Part shown: piece by piece, positions 1-7,190 of the stretch
Position numbering within the stretch: the first letter of the stretch is position 1
How the letters are laid out: each line of letters begins with the position of its first letter
From: an uncultured bacterium
GTDB lineage: Bacteria > Cyanobacteriota > Vampirovibrionia > Gastranaerophilales > Gastranaerophilaceae
DNA length: 30,467 nucleotides
Assembly (NCBI GenBank): GCA_900553895.1
Contig: USFB01000024.1
Location: forward strand, 1 to 30,467
Direction of reading: 5' to 3'
The notes under the pieces: generated by a model
What the model saw: only the letters and a program-made list of their open reading frames with translations
What the model was told of the DNA's origin: nothing
The model's database searches: none
Position numbers and translations under genes: made by a program

Positions 1-82
1 AGGTCGTGTTCAACGTTTTCATTGAACACGACAAATTTTACGGTGTTATTGTCGTGTTGGAGGATAATCGTCCAACACGACC
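1..82. repeat. Left copy of a two-hairpin direct repeat
   Basis: Two perfect 11-bp inverted repeats lie close together. GTCGTGTTCAA (3-13) pairs with 22-32 around an 8-nt loop, and GTCGTGTTGGA (51-61) pairs with 71-81 around a 9-nt loop. The whole block recurs in diverged form at 728-811 in the same orientation, on the other side of the gene at 186-560. The first palindrome is cut by the window start, but its second copy is preceded by GTAGG, the type of head seen in REP elements. There is no U-tract, so these are unlikely to be simple terminators. Confidence 0.8.
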
Positions 83-170
83 TCGTACTTTTAATTAAGT
101 TTTGTTATTTTGAATTGGGGGGCTTGACTTTTGTAATAGAATCTACAGACTATATTATGGTCTACATTTA

Positions 171-179
171 TGCTATAAT
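171..179 (+). promoter_or_regulatory. Extended -10 promoter, predicted leaderless
   Basis: TG-C-TATAAT (171-179) is a perfect extended -10 element. It ends 6 nt before the ATG at 186, and there is no Shine-Dalgarno. Transcription starting 6-7 nt after the hexamer would begin at the start codon itself. A TTGACT at 124-129 is too far upstream to serve as the -35 of this hexamer. Confidence 0.6.
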
Positions 180-185
180 TGTTTT

Positions 186-560
186 ATGAAATTTTTTAGA
201 ATAAATGCTTGGATAATCATTATTGTTCTTATTCTTGTAACTTGGTTCTTTTGGTGTACAAGAACAGTATTTGTATGTGATAAAACTAATTGTCATATTA
301 CAAATTATAACATGTTTAATGCGCGTATATCTAAAAAAATAATATCTCCAGATAATATTTTAGGAGTTGAATGTATTAATTACAAAAGGTATGGTAGTAA
401 AGGTTCTTATGATGAATATTTTATAGTTTTATTGTTAAATAATTCAATGTACAAAATTCCAAAATCTTTTGGCTCAGATTATAATAGTGCTAAATCTATG
501 GCTACTTATATCCAAAAAGCTTTAACAATTAATCCATCAAATATTAATATAAATTTTTAA
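186..560 (+). CDS. Small single-pass membrane protein, unknown function
   Basis: This is a 124-residue protein with one strongly hydrophobic segment at about residues 8-25, directly after a short basic start (MKFFR). It is therefore probably anchored by its N-terminus with the rest on one face of the membrane. The remaining 95 residues alternate hydrophobic and polar positions like a small beta-rich domain; I do not recognise the family. The reading frame is very AT-rich, even for this window. The gene has no Shine-Dalgarno but an extended -10 immediately upstream, and it lies between two copies of a hairpin-bearing direct repeat, so it may have arrived as a cassette. It could also be an ordinary lineage-specific gene. 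Confidence 0.65.
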   Translation: MKFFRINAWIIIIVLILVTWFFWCTRTVFVCDKTNCHITNYNMFNARISKKIISPDNILGVECINYKRYGSKGSYDEYFIVLLLNNSMYKIPKSFGSDYNSAKSMATYIQKALTINPSNININF

Positions 561-571
561 GAACATAAGGT

Positions 572-625
572 GTAGATATTTCTCTTGATTGTAACAATTT
601 CGTTATAATCAAGAGAAATATCTAC
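572..625. repeat. Perfect 19-bp inverted repeat
   Basis: The left arm (572-590, GTAGATATTTCTCTTGATT) is exactly complementary to 607-625 around a 16-nt spacer. The pairing can extend inward a further five positions with one mismatch. It starts 11 bp after the stop codon of the 186-560 gene. No U-tract follows on either strand, so it is either an unusual transcript-end hairpin or a small repeat element. It begins with GTAG and ends with CTAC. Confidence 0.8.
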
Positions 626-725
626 GGCTACGGCTATTGAATTTTGACCGTTTTTTGTGTATGAGGGGTATTATGAAGGTGGGAACCGATCCGCTTTTCC
701 CACACTACGCCTACGCCTGCTAGTC

Positions 726-855
726 GTAGGTCGTGTTCAACATTTTTCATTGAACACGACAAAAATTTCGAGATTTTATTGCTGTGTCGACTTATAATCG
801 TCCAACACTCCAATATAGTTTGTAGGCTGTGTTCAATATATTCATTGAGCATGAC
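726..855. repeat. Right copy of hairpin repeat plus degenerate third hairpin
   Basis: GTAGG (726-730) leads into the palindrome GTCGTGTTCAA (730-740)/750-760, a near copy of the hairpin at 3-32. At 784-811 there is a decayed copy of the second left hairpin: the TATAATCGTCCAACAC part is kept and the left arm is mutated. At 822-855 a further GTAGG-type head leads into an imperfect palindrome (826-836 with 845-855). The order and spacing match the left block, so this is a diverged direct duplication followed by an extra unit. Confidence 0.75.
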
Positions 856-863
856 ATTGAACT

Positions 864-1847
864 TCAATTCCTATATCCAATCCCAGATTTGTAACCTGAA
901 ATTGAATACAAAAACGGCAAGGAAGGTTCTATCCATTTTAGCCCTGATAAAAGCGCGACTGTCGCGATATCGTCAGTATGCATTCCTAAATCAATAAGCT
1001 CGGGTTTTCTTTCTTTAATATCTTTTATGCCGACTTTTTTAGAAACTTTATCGGTTATAAAATTCGCCATCTTAGAACCGCCGATAACACCTGTCAAGAT
1101 TATTCCTGTAACCATTCCGATTGCTCTGCAAGCTTTTGATGTTATATTCAATTTTTCTAAAATCCCAAGAGCTGCTCCTGCGCCAATATTACACATAAAA
1201 ATATTGGCTAAATATTGGTACAAGCCTTCGCTTACTTTGTCTGGCGCAGTTTTTTTAACATCTTTTCCTGCGATTTTATCTGCTGCTAAACCACTTGCAA
1301 TTCCTCCAACAACAGGTATTGCTCCGTATATTGATAAATAACCAATTTCAGAAAAAATATCTTTAGAACTTATATTTTCAGGGTTAGGAATTAATTTTTT
1401 CATAAATCCGTCAAGCTTCTTTGCTTTTAAATCTTTTGTTAATTTTTTTATTTTTGATAAAGAAAGAATATTGGTTTTTGCATTTTCTAAAATATTTAAA
1501 CTCTCTTCACTTAAAGAATTTTTATTCTTAGAAATAAATTCTTCAATTAATTTTGAATTTTGTTCTTTTACGGTTTTTAAAGAGCTTAAAGGTGCTCTAC
1601 GGGTGATTTTGGAGGCTAATTTAGGAGCAAACAAAGCTGCTATTACTGAAGAAAAAAGTATGCCCGTGTTCTTGAAATAATCTTTTGTTGGAGTAGAATT
1701 TTTATCCCCTTCATAAACATCATAACCTTTTTTTGCACTATATAGAGCAGTTCCCGTAAGCATAATTTTTGGCATATTTCTATTTAAATGCGCAATCAGT
1801 ATTGGTTGATCTAAAAATTTTGCAAAAGATTTAATGTTATTTATCAT
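864..1847 (-). CDS. Unknown membrane-associated protein coupled to a DtxR-type regulator
   Basis: This is a 327-residue protein that I cannot assign to a family. It has several glycine/alanine-rich hydrophobic segments: around residue 30, around 65, around 180 (YGAIPVVGGIASGLAADK) and around 220-255 (CNIGAGAALGILEKL and GMVTGIILTGVIGGSK). Between them is a lysine-rich helical middle. I place the start at the ATG at 1847, because a GGAG lies 10 nt upstream; the longer reading to 1865 would need a TTG. The gene overlaps the 3' end of the DtxR-type regulator by 11 nt, so the two are almost certainly co-translated. A role in metal handling at the membrane is a guess from this linkage only. Confidence 0.75.
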   Translation of the reverse strand: MINNIKSFAKFLDQPILIAHLNRNMPKIMLTGTALYSAKKGYDVYEGDKNSTPTKDYFKNTGILFSSVIAALFAPKLASKITRRAPLSSLKTVKEQNSKLIEEFISKNKNSLSEESLNILENAKTNILSLSKIKKLTKDLKAKKLDGFMKKLIPNPENISSKDIFSEIGYLSIYGAIPVVGGIASGLAADKIAGKDVKKTAPDKVSEGLYQYLANIFMCNIGAGAALGILEKLNITSKACRAIGMVTGIILTGVIGGSKMANFITDKVSKKVGIKDIKERKPELIDLGMHTDDIATVALLSGLKWIEPSLPFLYSISGYKSGIGYRN

Positions 1848-2253
1848 TTTGGATAAACTCCACAAAATCTTTTTTTAGATTATTTTTATCACGAAATTGA
1901 TTAAATTTTTCCAATATCGAGACAACATCGTCATCAATTACATGTTCAATTTTGCAAGCGTTATCCGAAGCTTTTTCAAATTCAATATTTAGAGTGTTGT
2001 GTAGAAAATCCAAAAGAATTTGGTGTTTTTTTATAACTCTTTTCGCTTCGATCTCACCTTTTTCGGTTACAATAATTCCTTTTCTTCCTTCGTATATAAC
2101 CAATCCTAATTCGCACAATCTAATCAAAGCTTCTGAAACGCTAGCTCTTGATATGTTAAATTTCTTTGCAATATCAATTGCTTTAAGTTCTTCGCCATTA
2201 GAAAGTGACGTGTAAATGTATTCAATGTAATCTTCTAAACTTTTTGTAATCAT
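1837..2253 (-). CDS. DtxR/MntR-family metal-dependent repressor
   Basis: This 138-residue protein has an N-terminal winged helix (about residues 1-65, with recognition-helix sequence NISRASVSEALIRL) and a metal-binding dimerisation domain. It lacks the C-terminal SH3-like domain, as MntR-type short members do. The usual ligand positions are filled: D8 and E11 in LEDYIEY, H77, and C100-x-x-E103-H104 in NACKIEH. In this family such residues bind Mn2+ or Fe2+. The Cys at the position that is Glu in Bacillus MntR resembles iron-type DtxR, so the metal is uncertain. The Shine-Dalgarno (AAGGAG) lies inside a palindrome that looks like its own operator. It is divergent from pflA. Confidence 0.88.
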   Translation of the reverse strand: MITKSLEDYIEYIYTSLSNGEELKAIDIAKKFNISRASVSEALIRLCELGLVIYEGRKGIIVTEKGEIEAKRVIKKHQILLDFLHNTLNIEFEKASDNACKIEHVIDDDVVSILEKFNQFRDKNNLKKDFVEFIQNDK

Positions 2254-2256
2254 TTG

Positions 2257-2270
2257 TTAGGAGCTCCTTA
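2257..2270. promoter_or_regulatory. Candidate DtxR-type box over the Shine-Dalgarno
   Basis: TTAGGAGCTCCTTA is a near-perfect palindrome with a perfect inner 10 bp. It contains the AAGGAG ribosome-binding site of the regulator on the minus strand. It has the same half-sites (AGG, 4 bp, CCT) as the site at 2290-2303, whose start is 33 bp away. Confidence 0.45.
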
Positions 2271-2289
2271 CAATTCATATAATTAAAAG

Positions 2290-2303
2290 TAAGGTAAACC
2301 TAA
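2290..2303. promoter_or_regulatory. Candidate DtxR/MntR operator
   Basis: TAAGGTAAACCTAA has the half-site pattern of DtxR/IdeR/MntR operators (TTAGGTTA-type palindromes). It lies between the divergent regulator gene and pflA, where it could control both. Binding is inferred from the pattern and position only. Confidence 0.5.
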
Positions 2304-2391
2304 CAAAATGTCAAGTAGTAACATTATACATTTGGTAGCCAATATATTTTCTTTATCTTTGTAATAAAATATATACAAAGAGGTATTTATT

Positions 2392-3135
2392 ATGTCAGAA
2401 GAAATATTTGGAAATCTACATTCAATTGAAAGTTGTGGCACTGTTGATGGTCCCGGAATACGATTTGTGGTGTTCACACAAGGCTGCCCTATGCGTTGCC
2501 AATATTGCCACAACCCAGACACTTGGGATTTTAAAGAAAATCACAAAGTAAGTGTTGATGAAATAGTTAAACAATATGAAGGCGTTAAAGAATTCTGTGC
2601 AGGTGGAGTTACCGTAACCGGCGGAGAACCGATGGCGCAAATTGAATTTGTAACGGAATTATTTAAAAAACTTTCTGAAAAAGGTGTTAATACTGCACTT
2701 GATACATCGGGTGTTTTGTTTAATAAAGATAACACTGCAAAAGTTGATGAATTGTTGAAATATACAAGTATTGTACTTTTGGATATCAAACACATTGATG
2801 ACGAAGAACACAAAAAATTAACAAAACATTCTAACAAGAATATTTTGGATTTCGCTCGTTACCTTTCTGATATCAAAAAGCCAATGTGGGTAAGACACGT
2901 TGTTGTTCCAGGAATAACTTATAAAGAAGAATATTTAATACGTTTGGGTGAATTTTTGGCAACATTAAATAATATTAAAGCATTGGATGTATTGCCTTAT
3001 CACGATATGGCAATACCTAAATACGAAAATTTAGGTATTGATTATCCATTGAAAGGTGTACCACCCCTTACTCATGATGAAGCAATCAAAGCAAGAAATA
3101 TAATTTTAAAAGCATATAAAGCGAATAGAAAATAG
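2392..3135 (+). CDS. pflA: Pyruvate formate-lyase-activating enzyme (radical SAM)
   Basis: This 247-residue cytoplasmic enzyme reductively cleaves S-adenosylmethionine with a [4Fe-4S] cluster to place the glycyl radical on pyruvate formate-lyase. The cluster motif C32-x3-C36-x2-C39 sits in TQGCPMRCQYCHNPDTW, followed by the SAM-binding TGGEP at 76-80. The N-terminal SIESCGTVDGPGIR block is highly characteristic of PflA. The length is normal (E. coli PflA is 246). GAGG lies 8 nt before the ATG. No pflB is in the window, so its target is encoded elsewhere. Its promoter region is shared with a metal-type repressor and contains a candidate box at 2290-2303, so metal (iron or manganese) control is plausible. 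Confidence 0.93.
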   Translation: MSEEIFGNLHSIESCGTVDGPGIRFVVFTQGCPMRCQYCHNPDTWDFKENHKVSVDEIVKQYEGVKEFCAGGVTVTGGEPMAQIEFVTELFKKLSEKGVNTALDTSGVLFNKDNTAKVDELLKYTSIVLLDIKHIDDEEHKKLTKHSNKNILDFARYLSDIKKPMWVRHVVVPGITYKEEYLIRLGEFLATLNNIKALDVLPYHDMAIPKYENLGIDYPLKGVPPLTHDEAIKARNIILKAYKANRK

Positions 3136-3161
3136 AGAAAAATTTAAACTTCGTCTTTTAC

Positions 3162-3190
3162 TTTACAAAGCTTAGAAAAATCTATATAAT
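3162..3190 (+). promoter_or_regulatory. Promoter of the 3223 gene pair
   Basis: TTTACA (3162-3167) and TATAAT (3185-3190) are separated by 17 bp, a textbook sigma-70-type promoter. It lies 33 bp before the ATG at 3223. Confidence 0.65.
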
Positions 3191-3222
3191 AATATCAATA
3201 CGTTAAAAAGAAATAAAAATTA

Positions 3223-4401
3223 ATGATTGATGAATTAAGATTAAATACAAAGTTTTTTGGCACAGATGGTATTATTGGAAGGTATGATTTTTGTTATAAC
3301 CTAATATATTTAGGCATGATAGCTTTAATTTTTTCATTGCCGTTAAATTTATATTTGATAGCAAATCTTGGTACTATAGAAGATATTTTTAATTTAAATA
3401 AAATTTGGGCAGATGCTTATCTTTTGTTGAAAATTTGGATACTAATAGGTAGTATATTATGCGCATACATTATTTGTATAAACGCCAATAGAAGGCTAAA
3501 TGATATTAATGGAAAAGTTTCAAAAGATACGAATTTAATGTTTTCTGCGCTATTTATTCTTAATGCTTTTGGAATAATTTTTCCTTGTCCACTTGCAATT
3601 TTGCTTTCTGTGTTAAATACTGTTGCTATTTTGTATCTGGTACTCAAAAAGGGTGAAATTACAGGCAAATATCCTTATGATTATCGCAAAGAATTCAACT
3701 GGGGTGCATATTTTGGAACTTGGTTGTGGGGACTTTGGAATAAATCATATCAAACCTTATGGATAATTTTATTAGGCTGGACGCCATGGGGAGTCTTGTA
3801 TTCGCTGTTTATAGGTATGAAAGGTAATGAATGGTCGTCCAAGAATCGTACATGGCAGAACATAGATGAATTTAAAAAATCACAAGAAACGCAAACAATA
3901 GTATTCGTATTATACAAGGTTTTAATTCTTCCAATAGTCCTATATGTTATTATTTTTGCGCTAATTTTCGGTTTGATGACAATGAGTTTCAATGAAGCTA
4001 AAAATTCGCCGGAACATGCTTCTGCTACATTAGAAAAACTGGATTCAGCTATGCAAAAATATTCATCCATTTATTTTGAATCTCGCGAAATTACAAAAGA
4101 TGAAAACAAATTTTATGTGTTACCGGAAGATTGGAGAAGATATTCATTTAGTGAAAAGAAAGATATTTTGGATATGGCAGCTTCTCTGGCAGTTTCTGAA
4201 AGAAAAAGGAATGACAAAAATGGATATTATAGTAAAACACAAGAGCTTCCCAGAACAAAAATTTATAATATAAAAAACAACGAGCTTTTGGGTGAATATT
4301 TTTTAGATGAAAATTTATTATATTCAGAGAATACAACGACTAAAAATATATTAAAAAGTGCTATGACCGCATATAAGTTTTACAAACCAACTATACAATA
4401 G
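3223..4401 (+). CDS. DUF805-like membrane protein with a second FNWGA-type domain
   Basis: This 392-residue multi-pass membrane protein has two recognisable parts. Residues about 15-140 look like DUF805: GRYDFCYN, several hydrophobic helices, and NANRRLNDIN (88-96), which corresponds to the RRLHD motif. Residues about 158-225 resemble the DUF2628-type membrane domain: FNWGAYFGTWLWGLWNKSY, then GMKGNEWSSKNRTWQNIDEF. One further helix (about 226-255) leads to a polar C-terminal domain of about 140 residues that I do not recognise. The next gene carries the same FNWGA domain, so the pair arose by duplication and fusion. A good promoter precedes it and only 20 bp separate it from the next gene. 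Function unknown. Confidence 0.8.
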   Translation: MIDELRLNTKFFGTDGIIGRYDFCYNLIYLGMIALIFSLPLNLYLIANLGTIEDIFNLNKIWADAYLLLKIWILIGSILCAYIICINANRRLNDINGKVSKDTNLMFSALFILNAFGIIFPCPLAILLSVLNTVAILYLVLKKGEITGKYPYDYRKEFNWGAYFGTWLWGLWNKSYQTLWIILLGWTPWGVLYSLFIGMKGNEWSSKNRTWQNIDEFKKSQETQTIVFVLYKVLILPIVLYVIIFALIFGLMTMSFNEAKNSPEHASATLEKLDSAMQKYSSIYFESREITKDENKFYVLPEDWRRYSFSEKKDILDMAASLAVSERKRNDKNGYYSKTQELPRTKIYNIKNNELLGEYFLDENLLYSENTTTKNILKSAMTAYKFYKPTIQ

Positions 4402-4421
4402 ACAAAAGAAAGAGAGTAAAG

Positions 4422-5198
4422 ATGGAAATTAATGGATTTAACAAACCTCAACAAGTGCAGCCGCTGCCTAGTGCAAGTAATTCGATTACGAATAACTCAG
4501 GCGCTGGAAAAGATTCTCCCGTACTGGATATTGTTGCTAAAAAATTTAACTGGGGTGCATGTTTATTGTCTTGGATTTGGGGGCTTGGAAATAGAAGCTA
4601 TATAACATTAATTATTTTTCCGATTGCAATATTAGGAATTATTCCGGTTCTTGGTATTATTGTTCAGCTTGGCGTTATGATTTGGTTTGGTATGAACGGC
4701 AATAAATGGGCATGGCAAAATAAAAGGTGGAACAGTATTGAAGAGTTTCATAGAGTTCAAAAGAAATGGGCGATTGCAGGTCTTATACTGGAAATTGCAT
4801 TAGCAATTCTTATACCTTGCACAATACTTGCTACTACGTTGCCGATATTAATGTCAAATACTGATGAAGCAAGAGATAAAACAATGATAAAGAAAGAAGT
4901 TTCAACTGCAATGCAAGTTGCTTTGATGGGTGAAGCTACCGATACAAAATGCCAGCCTGAAAGTTTAGCAAAATGTTTTGCAGAGCACATGAATGTAACA
5001 TCTGTAAGTGATTCCGAAATTCAAGCAAGCGACGGTTCAACTTGGAAATTTGCAGCATCAGGAAATTGTAAAGAAGAGGGAGAATGTCAAGTTGTGGTAA
5101 ATTCAGGTTATGGTGATGATATAATCATCCCTTTATACATAAATTCTGAAGGACATTTAAAAATAAAAACAGAAGATGTTGAAAGTTATATTAAATAA
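4422..5198 (+). CDS. Membrane protein with FNWGA domain and pilin-like tail
   Basis: This is a 258-residue protein. A low-complexity Pro/Gln/Ser/Asn N-terminus (about 1-35) precedes the FNWGA membrane domain (residues 42-112: FNWGACLLSWIWGLGNRSY, GMNGNKWAWQNKRW, SIEEFHRVQ), which aligns closely with residues 158-220 of the upstream protein. A transmembrane helix at about 117-143 leads to a C-terminal domain of about 115 residues. That domain has four cysteines (C177, C185, C216, C222) and a DGSTWKF motif. It looks like the globular part of pilin or pseudopilin proteins and is probably extracytoplasmic and disulfide-bonded. GAGAG lies upstream of the ATG. It is likely co-transcribed with the 3223 gene and ends at a strong terminator. 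Confidence 0.78.
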   Translation: MEINGFNKPQQVQPLPSASNSITNNSGAGKDSPVLDIVAKKFNWGACLLSWIWGLGNRSYITLIIFPIAILGIIPVLGIIVQLGVMIWFGMNGNKWAWQNKRWNSIEEFHRVQKKWAIAGLILEIALAILIPCTILATTLPILMSNTDEARDKTMIKKEVSTAMQVALMGEATDTKCQPESLAKCFAEHMNVTSVSDSEIQASDGSTWKFAASGNCKEEGECQVVVNSGYGDDIIIPLYINSEGHLKIKTEDVESYIK

Positions 5199-5201
5199 AA
5201 A

Positions 5202-5228
5202 AATCGGCTTTTAAAGCCGATTTTTTTT
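5202..5228. terminator. Bidirectional Rho-independent terminator
   Basis: AATCGGC...GCCGATT forms a stem around a TTTTAAA loop and is followed by eight T residues (5221-5228). A-rich sequence on the left gives a U-tract for the minus strand too. It lies between two convergent genes, 3 bp from the stop at 5198 and 2 bp from the stop at 5231, so it can end both transcripts. Confidence 0.9.
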
Positions 5229-5230
5229 AT

Positions 5231-5764
5231 TTATCTGAAAATCTTATTTGCATTTTTCTTTAAAAATCCATCAAGCATATTCATTTCTTGTAAATAAGCT
5301 TTTCCACCGGGAATATAGTCTTCTTTCTCGTCCATTCTCTTAACCAATTCCATATTCAAAGCATCTTCTTCAGTTTCATTAAATTTCAATTTCTTTGATA
5401 TTCTATCTGTCAGTCCGCCAACAAATTCACATTCTTCAAAAAATCCGTCATTACCATCTTTAAACTTAACGTCATTCAATGATTTATAATTGTTATCAGC
5501 TAAAAATGTTCTGAATTCTTGTCTTAGTTTTGTTGCCTTTTCTTTTGTTAAATTTAAAGTATCACTCAAAGTTTCCATCAAAGCTTTGTCTTGTTTACAC
5601 AAAATTCTAGGGGTTGTACAGGCTTTAAAGTTTACCATTGCACGTCCGTAGTTATCAGGAATTTGCGGATTAGACCCAGCTTCCGGTGTAGTTTGTTCCG
5701 CTTGTGCTTTAAATATTGTTGGGGCTTTTGGGAATATTGGTTGAGTGATTTTTGAGATTTGCAT
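5231..5764 (-). CDS. Hypothetical protein with N-terminal FKA motif
   Basis: This 177-residue hydrophilic, mostly helical protein has no signal peptide or membrane helix. The N-terminus (MQISKITQPIFPKAPTIFKAQ) is proline- and glutamine-rich and ends in IFKAQ. A second VNFKAC follows at about residue 44. The same style of leader occurs in the genes at 12446 and 21233. The rest contains charged helices (LNLTKEKATKLRQEFRTFL) and an acidic stretch. The start is supported by AAAGG 8 nt upstream. I do not recognise the family; it looks restricted to this lineage. Confidence 0.75.
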   Translation of the reverse strand: MQISKITQPIFPKAPTIFKAQAEQTTPEAGSNPQIPDNYGRAMVNFKACTTPRILCKQDKALMETLSDTLNLTKEKATKLRQEFRTFLADNNYKSLNDVKFKDGNDGFFEECEFVGGLTDRISKKLKFNETEEDALNMELVKRMDEKEDYIPGGKAYLQEMNMLDGFLKKNANKIFR

Positions 5765-5876
5765 AATTTGCCTTTCGTATATTATATATGTTATTTTTAT
5801 TGTTTTTAGCTATTCACATCAACATGAAAACATGTAAAAATAATTTTTGCTAGTATTATTTACAATTCTTAAAATT

Positions 5877-5908
5877 ATAGCAAGAAAATTTTACAACTTT
5901 CTTGCTAT
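5877..5908 (-). terminator. Hairpin terminator after ahcY
   Basis: ATAGCAAGAAA (5877-5887) pairs perfectly with 5898-5908 around a 10-nt loop, 9 bp after the ahcY stop. The U-tract on the minus strand is weak (AATTTTAAG), so termination may be partial. Confidence 0.6.
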
Positions 5909-5917
5909 ATTAAATTT

Positions 5918-7180
5918 TTATTTCCAGCTGTTTAGATATTCTTCTTGCTCTTCTGTCAAACTGTCAATTTCAATACCCATAGACTCAAGTTTCAATCTCG
6001 CGATATCTTCATCAACATGTTTAGGAAGAGTATAAAGTTTGTTTTCTAATTTACCTTTATTTTTAACCAAGAATTCAATGCCTAATGCTTGGTTTGCAAA
6101 ACTCATATCCATAACTGATGCAGGATGACCTTCCGCAGCAGCAAGATTTACGAGTCCACCTTCCGCAAGAACATATATTGATTTACCGTTTACTAATTTG
6201 TATTCATCTAAGAAAGGTCTTATTCTTTTGATTTCAGCAGCTTTTGATTTCAAACCTTCTACATTAACTTCTCTATCAAAGTGGCCTGCGTTGCTTACAA
6301 ATGCACCGTCTTTCATGTTCATCATGTGTTCAACATCAATTACGTGCTTATCACCTGTTACGGTTAAGAAAATGTCACCTTCTTTAGCTGCTTCAGCGAT
6401 AGGCATTACTCTATAACCTTCCATTGCTGCTTCTAAAGCTTTTAGAGGGTCAACTTCACAAACAATAACGTTTCCGCCCAAAGCTTTTGCTCTCAATGCG
6501 CAACCGCGACCGCACCAACCGTAACCTGAAATTACAACCGTTTTACCTGCAATAAGCACGTTTGTTGCTCTCATAATGCCGTCCATTGCAGTTTGACCTG
6601 TGCCATAACGATTATCATACAAGTGTTTTGTTAAACTTGTATTAACACCGATTGTCGGGAATTTCAATTCGCCTTGTTTTTCAAGAGCTTCTAATCTAAC
6701 GATGCCTGTAGTAGTTTCTTCTGTAGCACCAATGATGTTTTTTGCAAGTTCAGGACATTTTGCGTGAAGTGTTGCTACAAGGTCACAACCGTCATCAATA
6801 ATGATATCTGGATTGTGTCCGATTGCATCCATAATATGTGAATGATAAACTTCTTTAGCTTCGCCTGCATAACCTAAAACAGGAATATTCCAATATTTTA
6901 CAAGAGCAGCTGCTACGTCATCTTGTGTTGAAAGAGGGTTTGATGCGATTAAAATAACATCAGCTCCTCCGGCTTGCATAACGGTACACAAAGCCGCCGT
7001 TTCTTTTGTAATATGCAGGCATGCTGAAAGTTTTAATCCTGCAAATGGTTTTTCTAAAACAAATCTGTCTCTAATTTTTTTAAGAACAGGCATGTCTTTT
7101 AAAGCCCATTCGATATTATTTTTGCCCTGCTCTGCTAAATTTATATCTTTTATATCACATTTTAATTGAGTAGAATTCAT
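5918..7180 (-). CDS. ahcY: S-adenosylhomocysteinase
   Basis: This 420-residue cytosolic NAD-dependent enzyme splits S-adenosylhomocysteine into adenosine and homocysteine, keeping methylation reactions running. Clear motifs are GATEETTTG (151-159), DNRYGTGQT (189-197) and the dinucleotide-binding GYGWCGRG (219-226), followed by CEVDPLKALEA (E242 would bind the NAD ribose). It lacks the internal insert and the C-terminal KPxHYRY tail of the E. coli-absent/eukaryotic and proteobacterial type. It ends in EEYLNSWK, like archaeal and Thermotoga enzymes. The usual VNDS before the catalytic Lys reads VNTS here. A 54-residue gene lies 10 bp upstream with its stop codon inside the ahcY Shine-Dalgarno region, implying coupled translation. 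Confidence 0.95.
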   Translation of the reverse strand: MNSTQLKCDIKDINLAEQGKNNIEWALKDMPVLKKIRDRFVLEKPFAGLKLSACLHITKETAALCTVMQAGGADVILIASNPLSTQDDVAAALVKYWNIPVLGYAGEAKEVYHSHIMDAIGHNPDIIIDDGCDLVATLHAKCPELAKNIIGATEETTTGIVRLEALEKQGELKFPTIGVNTSLTKHLYDNRYGTGQTAMDGIMRATNVLIAGKTVVISGYGWCGRGCALRAKALGGNVIVCEVDPLKALEAAMEGYRVMPIAEAAKEGDIFLTVTGDKHVIDVEHMMNMKDGAFVSNAGHFDREVNVEGLKSKAAEIKRIRPFLDEYKLVNGKSIYVLAEGGLVNLAAAEGHPASVMDMSFANQALGIEFLVKNKGKLENKLYTLPKHVDEDIARLKLESMGIEIDSLTEEQEEYLNSWK

Positions 7181-7190
7181 AAACTTCTTC

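Larger units (their letters stand above)
561..863. other. Gene-free stretch made of palindromes
   Basis: No convincing gene lies in these 303 bases. They hold the long inverted repeat at 572-625, a short hairpin GTGGGAA/TTCCCAC (679-685 with 697-703), a CCTACG/CGTAGG pair (710-715 with 725-730), and the right-hand repeat block at 726-855. A short minus-strand open frame across 634-867 merely reads through these repeats. Confidence 0.7.

Noticed and set aside
634..867. 77-residue minus-strand open frame
   Set aside because: It reads through hairpin repeats, has no ribosome-binding site and no protein-like pattern.
1027..1341. 104-residue plus-strand frame inside the 864-1847 gene
   Set aside because: It is an antisense shadow of a hydrophobic coding region; no initiation signals.
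4076..4273. 65-residue plus-strand frame inside the 3223-4401 gene
   Set aside because: It is an out-of-frame shadow of the larger gene, with no Shine-Dalgarno or recognisable pattern.
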